From NCBI GenBank assembly GCA_002501695.1, contig DANZ01000005.1, positions 10,520 through 29,421 on the forward strand: a DNA stretch of 18,902 nt. The letters run 5' to 3'. The stretch comes from Methanolobus sp. UBA474 (lineage in GTDB: Archaea > Halobacteriota > Methanosarcinia > Methanosarcinales > Methanosarcinaceae). Position numbers and translations under genes: made by a program. The notes under the pieces are model-generated. The model searched no databases. It was given only the letters and a program-made list of their open reading frames with translations, and was not told the DNA's origin. Shown here one piece after another: positions 1 through 7,552 of this stretch (positions are counted from its first letter, which is position 1; every line of letters begins with the position of its first letter).

Positions 1-483
1 CAGGACCCTGCAACAACGATAGGCATATTAAGGGAAGCGAGAGTGACACTGAAGGGTGTCAATCCCGAACAGCTTGTCCGGGTGGAACTGTATAACGAGC
101 TTGCGCCAAAGACCCTTAGTTTCTTCAGGCATGCAACAGGGATGCAATACAAACCTGTAGGTGCCCTCGCAGTTCTTATGACCTATGATACTACATATAT
201 CTTTAAAGCCCTGGAGAAAGAAGCAGATAAGTATAAGGAGATCCTGCCGGAGAACACACCTGCAGAGAAGGTTACAGGCGGGGAGATCGGTGTCACCAAC
301 CAGGCCGCTAAAAGGGCTGGCATGGTGGGTGTCAAGCTGGAGGACAATGATCTCTTCGGGCCCACCGGAGAAAAGTTCGCCAGTACGAATATCATCGGAA
401 GGGTCATTGAGACGGAAAAGCTCCGCAATCTCAAGGATGATGATATTATGTATGTAGTAGAGAGCAGCACGGAGGAATTATGA
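1..483 (+). CDS. mmp3: Methanogenesis marker protein 3 (Mmp3), C-terminal part; 5' end outside window
   Basis: The frame is open from base 1 with no start needed, so this is the C-terminal ~160 residues of a longer protein. Segments such as ELAPKTLSFFRHATGM and the glycine-rich GGEIGVTNQAAKRAGMVGVK with ASTNIIGRVIE match my memory of methanogenesis marker 3 (UPF0288), which has a cyclophilin-like fold. In Methanothermobacter and Methanococcus, Mmp3 is reported as a component of the complex that activates methyl-coenzyme M reductase (established knowledge). It is the first visible gene of an mmp operon and its stop overlaps the mmp6 start. An internal GTG at 43 is not the true start. Identification rests on motif memory plus context. 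Confidence 0.85.
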   Translation, partial: QDPATTIGILREARVTLKGVNPEQLVRVELYNELAPKTLSFFRHATGMQYKPVGALAVLMTYDTTYIFKALEKEADKYKEILPENTPAEKVTGGEIGVTNQAAKRAGMVGVKLEDNDLFGPTGEKFASTNIIGRVIETEKLRNLKDDDIMYVVESSTEEL

Positions 484-917
484 TGTCAGATGGGGAGAAC
501 GATACGCTGACAAAGATCGTAGTGATAAGTTCTGATAGTGTCCTGCCTGTGGATGCTGCTATGAAGATATACCAGTCCAATACGGATATAATCATTAAAG
601 AAACCTGTTTCGGAACTATGATCACAGGTCCCAGGGATGCTGTGAACCGGGTTGTGAAGGAGGTAGTGGACCTTGACAGGAACCATATCTTCGTGAAAGA
701 GAGAGGCTTCCTGCCTGGAGATGAGAGAAGATGCCGCTCTTCCCGCGGGGGTGGACCAAGGCCCGGGTTCCATTATCTGAGGCATGAAGTGCAGATGCTT
801 CCGACAATCGGGAAAGCACTTGATGCCTATGACCGGAAAGTACCTCTCAAAGAAATAAAGCAAAAGAAAAAGCTTGATGTCGATAAACTGATAGAATTAA
901 TCGGATCCGAATTATGA
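480..917 (+). CDS. mmp6: Methanogenesis marker protein 6 (Mmp6)
   Basis: A 145-residue protein of the marker-6 family. It carries the sequence NHIFVKERGFLPGDERRCR (residues ~68-86), followed by RGGGPRPGFHYL, which I associate with this family. The biochemical role is unknown; it co-occurs with methanogenesis and MCR. The start overlaps the mmp3 stop (ATGATG at 480-485). A GGAGGA Shine-Dalgarno at 471-476 is 3 nt from the first ATG and 6 nt from the second, so initiation may be at 483. The stop is followed 9 nt later by mmp5, consistent with one transcript. Confidence 0.87.
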   Translation: MMSDGENDTLTKIVVISSDSVLPVDAAMKIYQSNTDIIIKETCFGTMITGPRDAVNRVVKEVVDLDRNHIFVKERGFLPGDERRCRSSRGGGPRPGFHYLRHEVQMLPTIGKALDAYDRKVPLKEIKQKKKLDVDKLIELIGSEL

Positions 918-926
918 GGCAATATC

Positions 927-1394
927 ATGGTTAAAGTCATCATATACCCTACAAACAGCCTGATCCTTTCCGACCTGGTTGAGAGGTTCGGCCATAAACC
1001 TCTTGCTATGATGGAAAAGATCAAGGAAAAGATCTCAACGGTCGGTGTAGATTCTCCGCCATTGAACATTACCCCGGAAGAGCCTAAGATGGGTTTAAAG
1101 TATGCGGCAGTTGAAGTCCCGGCTGGTGTAAGGGGGAGGATGGCAATAATAGGACCTATGATTGATGAAGCGCAGGCAGGCATCATTGTTAATGATTCTC
1201 CGATGGCCTTTGGGTGCATGGGCTGTGCGCGTACTAACGAACTAACTAAATACCTGATCAGGCAGCGCGAGATACCTGTCCTGGAAGTGGACTATCCGCA
1301 TGGGGACAATGAAGAGGAAGCCAAAGAATTCGTATACAAGATAGCAGAATTCTTAAAATCCCTGCCCAAGAATGAAGGGGAAGATGAAGTATGA
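927..1394 (+). CDS. mmp5: Methanogenesis marker protein 5 (Mmp5)
   Basis: A 155-residue protein of the marker-5 family, close to the usual length. The visible signature is the central NDSPMAFGCMGCARTNEL (residues ~91-108), whose CxxC could bind metal or be redox active (inference). The preceding VRGRMAIIGPMIDEAQAGI segment is also typical. Function is unknown. It lies inside the mmp operon and its stop TGA overlaps the mmp15 ATG (ATGA at 1391-1394), indicating translational coupling. The Shine-Dalgarno is GAGG just upstream, overlapping the end of mmp6. Confidence 0.87.
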   Translation: MVKVIIYPTNSLILSDLVERFGHKPLAMMEKIKEKISTVGVDSPPLNITPEEPKMGLKYAAVEVPAGVRGRMAIIGPMIDEAQAGIIVNDSPMAFGCMGCARTNELTKYLIRQREIPVLEVDYPHGDNEEEAKEFVYKIAEFLKSLPKNEGEDEV

Positions 1395-2632
1395 GTGACA
1401 AATCCGTTGTAAAGGTGGCCCTGGTGTCCTGCGGCTCGGAATATGCGGGTGTGCATAAAGAGCTTGAATCCGTTGCAAAGTCTGTTGACGCCAAGCTGGT
1501 CTTTCCGGAGATAGATGTTTCTTCCCTGGACACGATAGGCCGGGATTTTGGTATCGAGGCCGCGAGTGCGGATCTCAGGCTCATGATGGCAAGAGCCAAA
1601 GCCGTCGTTGAAGGGATTGCAGACGTCGATGGGGTGTTCATCACTTCCTGTTTTAGATGCGCAGAGGCTGCCATTGTAAGGAACGAGCTGAGGCGCTATA
1701 TCCACAAACATTCGGACATTCCTGTTATCAGTTACTCATTCACAGAGCGCACAACGGCAGCAACTCTTATGACCCGTATGGAAGCACTGACCACCATCGC
1801 ACGGCGCAAGCATCTTCTTGCAAGGGAGCACCAGACAGGCCTCACAGCCGGCATAGACTCCGGCTCCACCACAACAAAAGCTGTTGTGATGAAAGATGAT
1901 AAGATCCTTGGAATGGGCTGGGTACCCACCATCAAGGTCATAGAAAGCGCAACGGAGGCTTTTGATCGTGCACTTGAGCAGGCAGGTGTCAAAAGGGAGG
2001 ATATCCAGGCAATAGGGACAACCGGCTACGGTCGTTTCCTTGTGGGTGAGCACTTCAATGCCCAGCTTGTACAGGAGGAGATCACCGTGAACTCCAAGGG
2101 TGCTGTCTATCTTGCCAACAAGCAGAAAGGCCCTGCGACCGTTATTGATATCGGCGGTATGGACAACAAAGCCATATCAGTCGATGACGGCATACCGGGC
2201 ATGTTCACCATGGGAGGCATTTGTGCCGGAGCATCAGGACGTTTTCTGGATATGACTGCTAAAAGGCTTGGTGTGGATATCACCGAACTCGGTGCCCTGG
2301 CAGTGAAAGGTATGCAGGAGAAAGTAGATATGAACAGTTACTGTATCGTTTTTGGTATCCAGTCGCTGGTAAACTCTCTTGCGAAGGGTTCAACTCCTGA
2401 AGATGTTGCTGCAGCTGCATGTCACAGCGTGGTCGAGCAGATATTCGAGCAGCAGTTGCAGGAAGTTGATGTGAAGGAGCCTCTTATCCTTGTGGGCGGT
2501 TCATCTCTCATCGAAGGAGTACCCAAGGCGCTCGGCCAGCTGCTTAAGATAAAGGTGCTCGTTCCCCCGAATTCCCATATGATCGGTGCTGTGGGAAGTG
2601 CTCTTCTTGCTTCCGGGTTCCTGGAGGAGTGA
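1391..2632 (+). CDS. mmp15: Methanogenesis marker protein 15 (Mmp15), BadF/HgdC-type ATPase
   Basis: A 413-residue protein of the acyl-CoA dehydratase activase (BadF/BadG/HgdC) superfamily, an ASKHA-fold ATPase that normally drives electrons into a partner. After a ~150-residue N-terminal domain with a CFRC motif (87-90) comes phosphate-1 DSGSTTTK (156-163), phosphate-2 DIGG (253-256) and the adenosine motif GGS (369-371). The two cysteines that in HgdC-type activases hold a [4Fe-4S] cluster across the dimer are present: GGICAGASGRF (C278) and MNSYCIVFG (C318). ATP-driven electron transfer is therefore plausible; a role in low-potential activation of MCR is an inference from context. Overlaps mmp5 by 4 nt; mmp17 starts 4 nt after its stop. 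Confidence 0.88.
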   Translation: MSDKSVVKVALVSCGSEYAGVHKELESVAKSVDAKLVFPEIDVSSLDTIGRDFGIEAASADLRLMMARAKAVVEGIADVDGVFITSCFRCAEAAIVRNELRRYIHKHSDIPVISYSFTERTTAATLMTRMEALTTIARRKHLLAREHQTGLTAGIDSGSTTTKAVVMKDDKILGMGWVPTIKVIESATEAFDRALEQAGVKREDIQAIGTTGYGRFLVGEHFNAQLVQEEITVNSKGAVYLANKQKGPATVIDIGGMDNKAISVDDGIPGMFTMGGICAGASGRFLDMTAKRLGVDITELGALAVKGMQEKVDMNSYCIVFGIQSLVNSLAKGSTPEDVAAAACHSVVEQIFEQQLQEVDVKEPLILVGGSSLIEGVPKALGQLLKIKVLVPPNSHMIGAVGSALLASGFLEE

Positions 2633-2636
2633 TCTT

Positions 2637-3236
2637 ATGAACGCTCTTGAGACCTTCATTGTAGAGTCTGCTGTCCCGCAGGAAGCTGAAGCTTACAGGA
2701 GCATTGTTGCTGATGTCATCTCGGAACTTGTGCTGGGAGGGGCCATTGGAAGGATAAGGATCGTGCTGCGGCCGGAAGATTCCCTGTTCCAGATGGCAAT
2801 TGTATTAAGAGGCAGCCAGCCTCCTGTCAGGCTCGCAGATGTCGCTGACCTGGGATACGGGGTCATGGAGCGCAAAGAGGTCAGGATATCCATAAGAGAG
2901 GAGAAATACCTTTCCCCGCTTCTGGAGAAGCTCTGGGCCAGATATGGTCGCGGCCAGGTACTGCAGCCTGAGAGGAATACGCTGATAGTACGCCAGGACC
3001 AGGATCCGGAAAAAGAAATAAACTATCTGGAAGGCATGATCGTCGCTGATCCCAAACAGGGCCTACAGTCGCGGCTTATCGAGATGGCTATCCGGTCAAC
3101 GCCTGAAGGTTTCAGGGTCCGCTACCATTCCATGAAAGAGAACAGCTTTATTTTCGTAGCAAGTGAGGATATGCTGAAGCCTGAGTGGATACAGCAGGCT
3201 CATCAAATGCTTGCCGAACTGCAGGAGGAGCAATAA
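2637..3236 (+). CDS. mmp17: Methanogenesis marker protein 17 (Mmp17)
   Basis: A 199-residue protein matching marker 17 (FIVESAVPQEAEAYRSIV near the N-terminus, later YLEGMIVADPKQGLQSRLIE). In recent work Mmp17 is a subunit of the MCR activation complex together with McrC, Mmp3, Mmp7 and the ATPase component A2 (established knowledge, from memory). The open frame extends upstream into mmp15, but the ATG at 2637 is preferred: it has a GGAGGAG Shine-Dalgarno at 2623-2629 and matches the expected length. Its TAA overlaps the mmp7 ATG by one base. Confidence 0.86.
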   Translation: MNALETFIVESAVPQEAEAYRSIVADVISELVLGGAIGRIRIVLRPEDSLFQMAIVLRGSQPPVRLADVADLGYGVMERKEVRISIREEKYLSPLLEKLWARYGRGQVLQPERNTLIVRQDQDPEKEINYLEGMIVADPKQGLQSRLIEMAIRSTPEGFRVRYHSMKENSFIFVASEDMLKPEWIQQAHQMLAELQEEQ

Positions 3237-4171
3237 TGGCTGCAGTGCTTGAACCATACATATACGAAGGCGGTATTCACAGACATACCCTTATCACTGA
3301 GCTCCTTGAAGACCTGGGAGGATACCTTATCCAGAAGATCCCTGCAGCTACTGAGGTCACGTTAATAATGCTGATCCCGAAAAAAGATGTTCCTCTGGTC
3401 GAGGAGCTGGGTAAGAAACTGCTTGGCAAATTAACAATGGCGCCGCTGACAGGAACTGAGATAGCGGTGGTGTCCCCCACACTTGCAGCCCATCACCTGC
3501 CTCATTCGGCCTGTGATGTCGCCGAGCATCTGCGCAGGGACGGTGCAAACACCAACATGATCGGCCTGGCCAGGGGAATGGGAAGGAGAGTTGCACTTTC
3601 TGCGGATTATGAACGAAAGCTCATTAATGAGCATGATATTGCCTTGTTCTCTTTCGGGACCTTTGCAGACTGCATCATTAACAAAAAACCCAAGCTCTTT
3701 GAGGGCGTAGAGATACCTATTGTTGCAACAGGAGGCCCGGACCTGAGAACAGAGGATGTCCCAAACGCTGATGTATATGTCGGGAACATAGGCCGGGTGG
3801 CTCACCGTCTGCGCAAGTCAGATGAACTGAGTTCCCTGGATATCATGAACCAGAAAGTTGCCGAGATCGTTGGCAGCATGAGAGAGGATATATCAAAAGA
3901 CCCGCTTGCAGTGCTTCCTCCGAGGGTCATGAAAGAGATATATGAGCAGATCCCCCAGATAGAGCAGGTGCTTACACCTGCTCCGGTAACCCTGCAACTG
4001 GATGGTCTGCGTGTAAAACTTCCCTACGCTGAGTTTAGCGAAAAGGTCGAGAACCTTGAATTTGATGAGGGAACTCGCCTTGCAGAGCTTGCAAAGGTAA
4101 TGCCATCCAAAATGAAGAACTACATTCTGATCAAGATCAAACGTGAGTCTGAGGTTGGTTTCGTCATATAG
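3236..4171 (+). CDS. mmp7: Methanogenesis marker protein 7 (Mmp7)
   Basis: A 311-residue protein of the marker-7 family, the usual length. Typical segments are LEPYIYEGGIHRHTLITELL at the N-terminus, HLPHSACDVAEHLRRDGANT and LFSFGTFADCI in the middle, and DVYVGNIGRVAHRLR later. Mmp7 is reported as a subunit of the MCR activation complex that also contains Mmp3, Mmp17, McrC and A2. The frame opens earlier (3185), but the ATG at 3236 overlaps the mmp17 stop (TAATG) and follows GGAGGAG at 3225-3231, so it is the better start. An AhpD-like gene follows after 38 nt. Confidence 0.87.
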   Translation: MAAVLEPYIYEGGIHRHTLITELLEDLGGYLIQKIPAATEVTLIMLIPKKDVPLVEELGKKLLGKLTMAPLTGTEIAVVSPTLAAHHLPHSACDVAEHLRRDGANTNMIGLARGMGRRVALSADYERKLINEHDIALFSFGTFADCIINKKPKLFEGVEIPIVATGGPDLRTEDVPNADVYVGNIGRVAHRLRKSDELSSLDIMNQKVAEIVGSMREDISKDPLAVLPPRVMKEIYEQIPQIEQVLTPAPVTLQLDGLRVKLPYAEFSEKVENLEFDEGTRLAELAKVMPSKMKNYILIKIKRESEVGFVI

Positions 4172-4209
4172 GCGAAGTTGCAGGTGCCATATCTGTTGGG
4201 GTTATATGT

Positions 4210-4680
4210 ATGGAAATTGAAAAGATCAAAAAGATATTGGACCAGGAGCCGGAAGAAGCTGTTGCGGACATGCTTGAGGATGTGGAAGAGCGCTATGGTG
4301 AGATCCCGTACATTATAAATTTCATGAAGGACATGCCGGAGCTGTTCATATCGCGGATGATATATGAGAACAGTGTCATGCGCCAGATGAACCTCATGGA
4401 TCCCAAGATCGTTGAACTGATAAGTATCGCCGTATCTTCCGCACTCCGTTGTGAGTACTGCCTGAAGACCCATCTGAGGGTTGCCAAACGTCTGGGAATA
4501 TCAAAAGAGGAGATGTTCAGTGCTATGCTCATAGCAGCTACCATCTCCAGTGCCGCGGTACTTGCAGAAGGTACCCGCTCCCTGGATTCCCAACTCAGCG
4601 ACACCAAGGTCGAAATGAATAGCAGGGAGGGTAACTGTTCTGTCTGCAGTATCGTTTCTCAGTTGCCTGAAGAGGAATGA
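4210..4680 (+). CDS. Carboxymuconolactone decarboxylase / AhpD-family protein with two CxxC motifs
   Basis: A 156-residue protein with a CMD/AhpD-like all-helical domain. The AhpD signature C-x-x-C-x3-H is intact: RCEYCLKTH, with C81, C84 and H88. This suggests a thiol-disulfide or peroxide-reducing relay rather than muconolactone chemistry (family inference). Unusually, the C-terminal tail carries a second pair, NCSVCS (C143, C146). The gene lies 38 nt after mmp7 in the same direction without an obvious TATA box in the gap, so it is probably in the mmp transcript. A redox service for the MCR activation proteins is possible but unproven. It is convergent with the protease gene, 10 nt away. 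Confidence 0.82.
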   Translation: MEIEKIKKILDQEPEEAVADMLEDVEERYGEIPYIINFMKDMPELFISRMIYENSVMRQMNLMDPKIVELISIAVSSALRCEYCLKTHLRVAKRLGISKEEMFSAMLIAATISSAAVLAEGTRSLDSQLSDTKVEMNSREGNCSVCSIVSQLPEEE

Positions 4681-4690
4681 TCGGAAAGGT

Positions 4691-5614
4691 TCAATATAGA
4701 GGTGTTCCGCTTATCAGAACACCTGCTATATAGCCCAGGATGACTCCTCCGTTAAGGAACGGCAGTCCCGCCTGTGGTTTTCCCTTCATTACAAGTATGC
4801 TTAGGGCCACAAATCCTATGATCGTTCCGATCATTGCTGCAATTGCGGGAATTGTGATGAAACCGGCTATGAGCTCTGCCCCATATTTTTCTACCAGGAA
4901 CACATTTGCAGACACGACCAGTATGGTCGGCATGATAGCATCCCCCAGGCCCATGAAGAATGCCTCTCTCTTCTGTCCTTCCTCCTTTTTGAAGGAATCC
5001 TCGATAAATGAATACTTCAGATGCTTCGGTATAACAAAAAGTATAGGCAGGCGCAGGTCCATCACACCTTCTGCAAGGTCTATCATATGTTTTGTCTTAT
5101 AGACGGCTATAGCATCGTATATTGCGAGGAGTGCCAGCAATACCACGACAGGCAGTATCGAAAGGGATATTCCGAATATGGCACTGGCTCCGGCGCCTAT
5201 TATAAGGCCTATTATGTTGACAACGTACCATTCGGGAAACTTATATAGCAGGATCGTAAGGGCTGCTGCGAGAATAATGGAGATGACGTTGTTGGCAAGG
5301 GGAGATATATCTGCAATTGAGATCAGGGCAAAAAATACATAGTACATCGTGGAGCCCACAGCCAGCAGGATAGTCAGCTGTATTATCCATTTCATATTCC
5401 TCCTGATAGCCATCAGCAGGACAAAGGTGAAAGCAAGCACGAAGATAATATAGAATATGCTGTTTGCGGCTGAATCCGGATCTTCGAAAGCTCTCATGTC
5501 GTTAGCTGCCATGGGTGCTGCAAGCAGCAGGGCTATTATCTGTACCACTATGATGATGCCTGCCATTGCGATCATGGGTACGTATTCCCAAATGCTCTTA
5601 TTCTCTGAACTCAA
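4691..5614 (-). CDS. Presenilin-like (A22-family) intramembrane aspartyl protease
   Basis: A 307-residue polytopic membrane protein of the archaeal presenilin/signal-peptide-peptidase homologue family (DUF1119). Many hydrophobic segments are visible. Both catalytic aspartates are in the expected motifs: YD at 166-167 (AIYDAIAVY) and GLGD at 222-225 followed by AIMPT. The region of the PAL motif reads KPQAGLPFLNGG (279-290), a variant of the eukaryotic ALP/PAL form. It would cleave transmembrane segments; the substrate is unknown. The start is a TTG at 5614, supported by GGAG 8 nt upstream; the first ATG is 13 codons later and has no such site. Divergent from the small coiled-coil gene. Confidence 0.88.
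   Translation of the reverse strand: MSSENKSIWEYVPMIAMAGIIIVVQIIALLLAAPMAANDMRAFEDPDSAANSIFYIIFVLAFTFVLLMAIRRNMKWIIQLTILLAVGSTMYYVFFALISIADISPLANNVISIILAAALTILLYKFPEWYVVNIIGLIIGAGASAIFGISLSILPVVVLLALLAIYDAIAVYKTKHMIDLAEGVMDLRLPILFVIPKHLKYSFIEDSFKKEEGQKREAFFMGLGDAIMPTILVVSANVFLVEKYGAELIAGFITIPAIAAMIGTIIGFVALSILVMKGKPQAGLPFLNGGVILGYIAGVLISGTPLY
4700..4724. terminator. Perfect 8-bp inverted repeat at the 3' end of the protease gene
   Basis: AGGTGTTC (4700-4707) and GAACACCT (4717-4724) form a perfect 8-bp stem with a 9-nt loop. It covers the last codons of the minus-strand protease gene and lies just beyond the stop of the convergent CMD gene, so it could end either transcript. No long U tract follows on either strand, so its terminator role is tentative. 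Confidence 0.35.
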
Positions 5615-5640
5615 TTTCGTAACTCCGTTATTAGATAATA

Positions 5641-5690
5641 TTACAAATGTTTATATCTGTTACAAATCTCTTAGATGTATATAACTATTT
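5641..5690 (-). promoter_or_regulatory. Promoter of the presenilin-like gene with direct repeats
   Basis: On the minus strand a TATA-like box (AGTTATATAC, about 5676-5690) lies ~65 nt upstream of the TTG start. Two identical 8-mers TTACAAAT (5641-5648 and 5660-5667), 19 nt apart or about two helical turns, fall between the box and the gene near the predicted transcription start. This is a possible operator. The roles are inferred from position only. Confidence 0.45.
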
Positions 5691-5718
5691 AATGCTATGC
5701 CAATGTTTATTAAAACAA

Positions 5719-5732
5719 AATAATATAAATAC
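5719..5732 (+). promoter_or_regulatory. TATA box for the 107-aa membrane protein gene
   Basis: An A-rich element followed by TAATATAAAT (5721-5730) lies 36 nt before the ATG at 5766. A start ~25 nt downstream would leave a leader of about 10 nt containing GAGGGA (5755-5760) as ribosome binding site. Confidence 0.55.
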
Positions 5733-5765
5733 CAAGGAAACCCATATAGCTCAAGAGGGAACGCA

Positions 5766-6089
5766 ATGGAAAGCCGGGATATAATATTCTCAATTGTAAT
5801 GGTAGTATCTGCATTTGTTCTTACTTATGAATGGCTTGGAAGGTTCAAGTACAGTCCTGCAAATGCCTTGATAGTGCTTTCTGCCATGGTGATGGTAGGA
5901 GCCCTGGCCGCAATGATCCTTTCCGTAGACATGCGTCTGAGAAAGATAGATACCATGATGGAGTCAAAGGAACGCTCACTGAGGATAAATATCCAGAGCG
6001 TTGAGGGCAATATCGATAAGAAGATGGATGAGGTACTGGTAAGGATGGATGACATGACGAACGCTCTTGACAGGACCCGCTATAGATAA
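5766..6089 (+). CDS. Small membrane protein: two helices plus C-terminal coiled coil
   Basis: A 107-residue protein that I do not recognise. Two hydrophobic segments (about residues 6-24 and 34-54) form a hairpin in the membrane, separated by a short polar stretch (GRFKYS). Residues ~55-104 are highly charged and helical (KIDTMMESKERSLR, later DKKMDEVLVRMDDM), as expected for a coiled coil projecting from the membrane, likely oligomeric. A GAGGGA ribosome binding site and a nearby TATA box support the ATG. No catalytic motif is visible. It is followed after 112 nt by a gene with its own promoter, so it may be monocistronic. Confidence 0.7.
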   Translation: MESRDIIFSIVMVVSAFVLTYEWLGRFKYSPANALIVLSAMVMVGALAAMILSVDMRLRKIDTMMESKERSLRINIQSVEGNIDKKMDEVLVRMDDMTNALDRTRYR

Positions 6090-6137
6090 AGCGAACCCGG
6101 TTCCTATCCGACCTGTTCTGAATACTACTCCGAAAAC

Positions 6138-6170
6138 CATATATACGTCGAATGACGTACTATGATTCGA
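6138..6170 (+). promoter_or_regulatory. TATA box with overlapping inverted repeats before the TrmO-like gene
   Basis: CATATATAC (about 6139-6146) is a TATA box. Directly after it lies TACGTC-GAAT-GACGTA (6144-6159), a perfect 6-bp inverted repeat with a 4-nt spacer. A second inverted repeat, TCGAAT...ATTCGA (6148-6153 and 6165-6170), overlaps it and reaches the predicted start of transcription. Symmetric sites here are typical for repressor operators in archaea; the factor is unknown. Confidence 0.5.
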
Positions 6171-6201
6171 TAGTTTTCCATTCTAGCATAGAGGTGCGTA
6201 T

Positions 6202-6489
6202 ATGCGCATTAATTTAGAGCCGGTCGGTATTATAAAGAAAGCTGGAAAATGCTCTGAGGTTCTGATATATTCCGAGTTTGAGCAATTAATAAAGAACATT
6301 GTATCAAAACTTGGAAAGAACGAAGTCACGGGGCGTAATCTGCTTATTATACACAAGAACAAGTTAAATAATGATATTCATCAGGTACAGATTACAAAAA
6401 CAAATCTTATCGATTGGGCGGGAAACATCCTGAGAGTGGGGAAGATAGACGCTAATGATGATTCCGTCCTCGATGTAAGGCTGGAATAA
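6202..6489 (+). CDS. Miniature TrmO/TsaA-like (UPF0066) protein
   Basis: A 95-residue protein. Its N-terminus INLEPVGIIKKAGKCSEVLI resembles the first strand of UPF0066 tRNA methyltransferases (pattern xLxPIGxIxS). Its C-terminus AGNILRVGKIDANDDSVLDV closely resembles the family end (EGNxLxVxGLDALDGTPVLDIKPY). Full-length archaeal members have ~130-140 residues. The middle, which carries the catalytic and SAM-binding RSPxRPNPIG segment, is missing here and replaced by an unrelated short stretch (about residues 33-66). It is thus probably not an active methyltransferase; a binding or regulatory role is inference. A GAGGTG site precedes the ATG. fen starts 41 nt downstream and is probably co-transcribed. 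Confidence 0.6.
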   Translation: MRINLEPVGIIKKAGKCSEVLIYSEFEQLIKNIVSKLGKNEVTGRNLLIIHKNKLNNDIHQVQITKTNLIDWAGNILRVGKIDANDDSVLDVRLE

Positions 6490-6530
6490 ATAGTTCCATC
6501 CATGGAATAACTGGGCTGAGCGGGTAACAT

Positions 6531-7547
6531 ATGGGTGTTGATCTAGGGGACCTCTTGAAAAAGAAGCCGGTAGAGTTGTCATACCTTTCGTCAAAGATAA
6601 TTGCCATAGATGCCTATAATACCCTTTATCAATTCCTGAGCATTATACGCCAGAAGGACGGGACCCCGTTAAAAGATTCAAAAGGCAATGTCACTTCTCA
6701 TCTTTCCGGCCTGTTCTACAGAATGACAAGTCTTATGGAAGCAGGCATCAAACCTGTGTTTGTATTTGACGGGAAACCTCCCGAGATGAAGTCCCGGACT
6801 ATCGGGAAGCGCATGGAGGCCCGCGAAAGCGCAAAAGTCAAATGGGCACAGGCACAGGAAGAGGGACTTGCTGAAGAGGCCTATAAGTACGCCCAGGCTT
6901 CCTCAAGAGTCGACGCAACAATAGCTGAAGATTCCCGGGAACTGCTAAATGCAATGGGTATTCCTTTTGTGGACGCACCCTCCGAAGGTGAAGCACAGGC
7001 AGCTTTTATGGTGATCAAAGGGGATGCGGATTACGCCGGCTCACAAGACTATGATTCACTATTGTTCGGTGCTTTACATGTTATCAGGAACCTGACTGTA
7101 TCCGGAAAGAGAAAGGTGCCAAAAAAGAACCTTTATGTGGATGTGAAACCAGAGGTAATGGAACTGGGCGAAACCCTTGCAGAGCTTGATATAACCCGCG
7201 AGCAGCTGATAGATGTTGCCCTGTGCGTGGGTACGGACTACAATCCCGGGCTTGCGAACATAGGTCCAAAGAAGGCTCTTAAGCTTGTTAAAGAGCATGG
7301 CAGCATCGAGAAGGTCCTAGTCTCAACAGGCAATGAGATCCCGGACCTGGATCGCATAAAGGATTTTTTTATGAATCCTCCTGTCACAGAGGATTATGAA
7401 CTCCGGTGGAAAAAGCCAAGATCGGATCCCGTTCTGGAATTGCTCTGTGATGAGCATGATTTTTCCCGCGAGAGGGTCACATCGGCTTTAGAGCGCCTGG
7501 AAACGTCTTCCGGAGGTGGCCAGAAGACACTGGACAGCTGGTTTTGA
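6531..7547 (+). CDS. fen: Flap endonuclease 1 (FEN-1)
   Basis: A 338-residue structure-specific 5' nuclease that removes RNA-primed flaps in lagging-strand synthesis and long-patch repair. The N-terminus MGVDLGDLL is canonical. Metal-binding acidic residues are all visible: D27 (IAIDAYN), D80 (VFDGKPP), E152/E154 (PSEGEAQAA), D173/D175 (SQDYDSLL) and D236 (GTDYNPG), the last followed by the helix-hairpin-helix region. The C-terminus QKTLDSWF (331-338) is a complete PIP box for PCNA. Length is normal. It sits 41 nt after the TrmO-like gene and is convergent with iPGM, with only 5 nt between stops. Confidence 0.97.
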   Translation: MGVDLGDLLKKKPVELSYLSSKIIAIDAYNTLYQFLSIIRQKDGTPLKDSKGNVTSHLSGLFYRMTSLMEAGIKPVFVFDGKPPEMKSRTIGKRMEARESAKVKWAQAQEEGLAEEAYKYAQASSRVDATIAEDSRELLNAMGIPFVDAPSEGEAQAAFMVIKGDADYAGSQDYDSLLFGALHVIRNLTVSGKRKVPKKNLYVDVKPEVMELGETLAELDITREQLIDVALCVGTDYNPGLANIGPKKALKLVKEHGSIEKVLVSTGNEIPDLDRIKDFFMNPPVTEDYELRWKKPRSDPVLELLCDEHDFSRERVTSALERLETSSGGGQKTLDSWF

Positions 7548-7552
7548 TCTTC

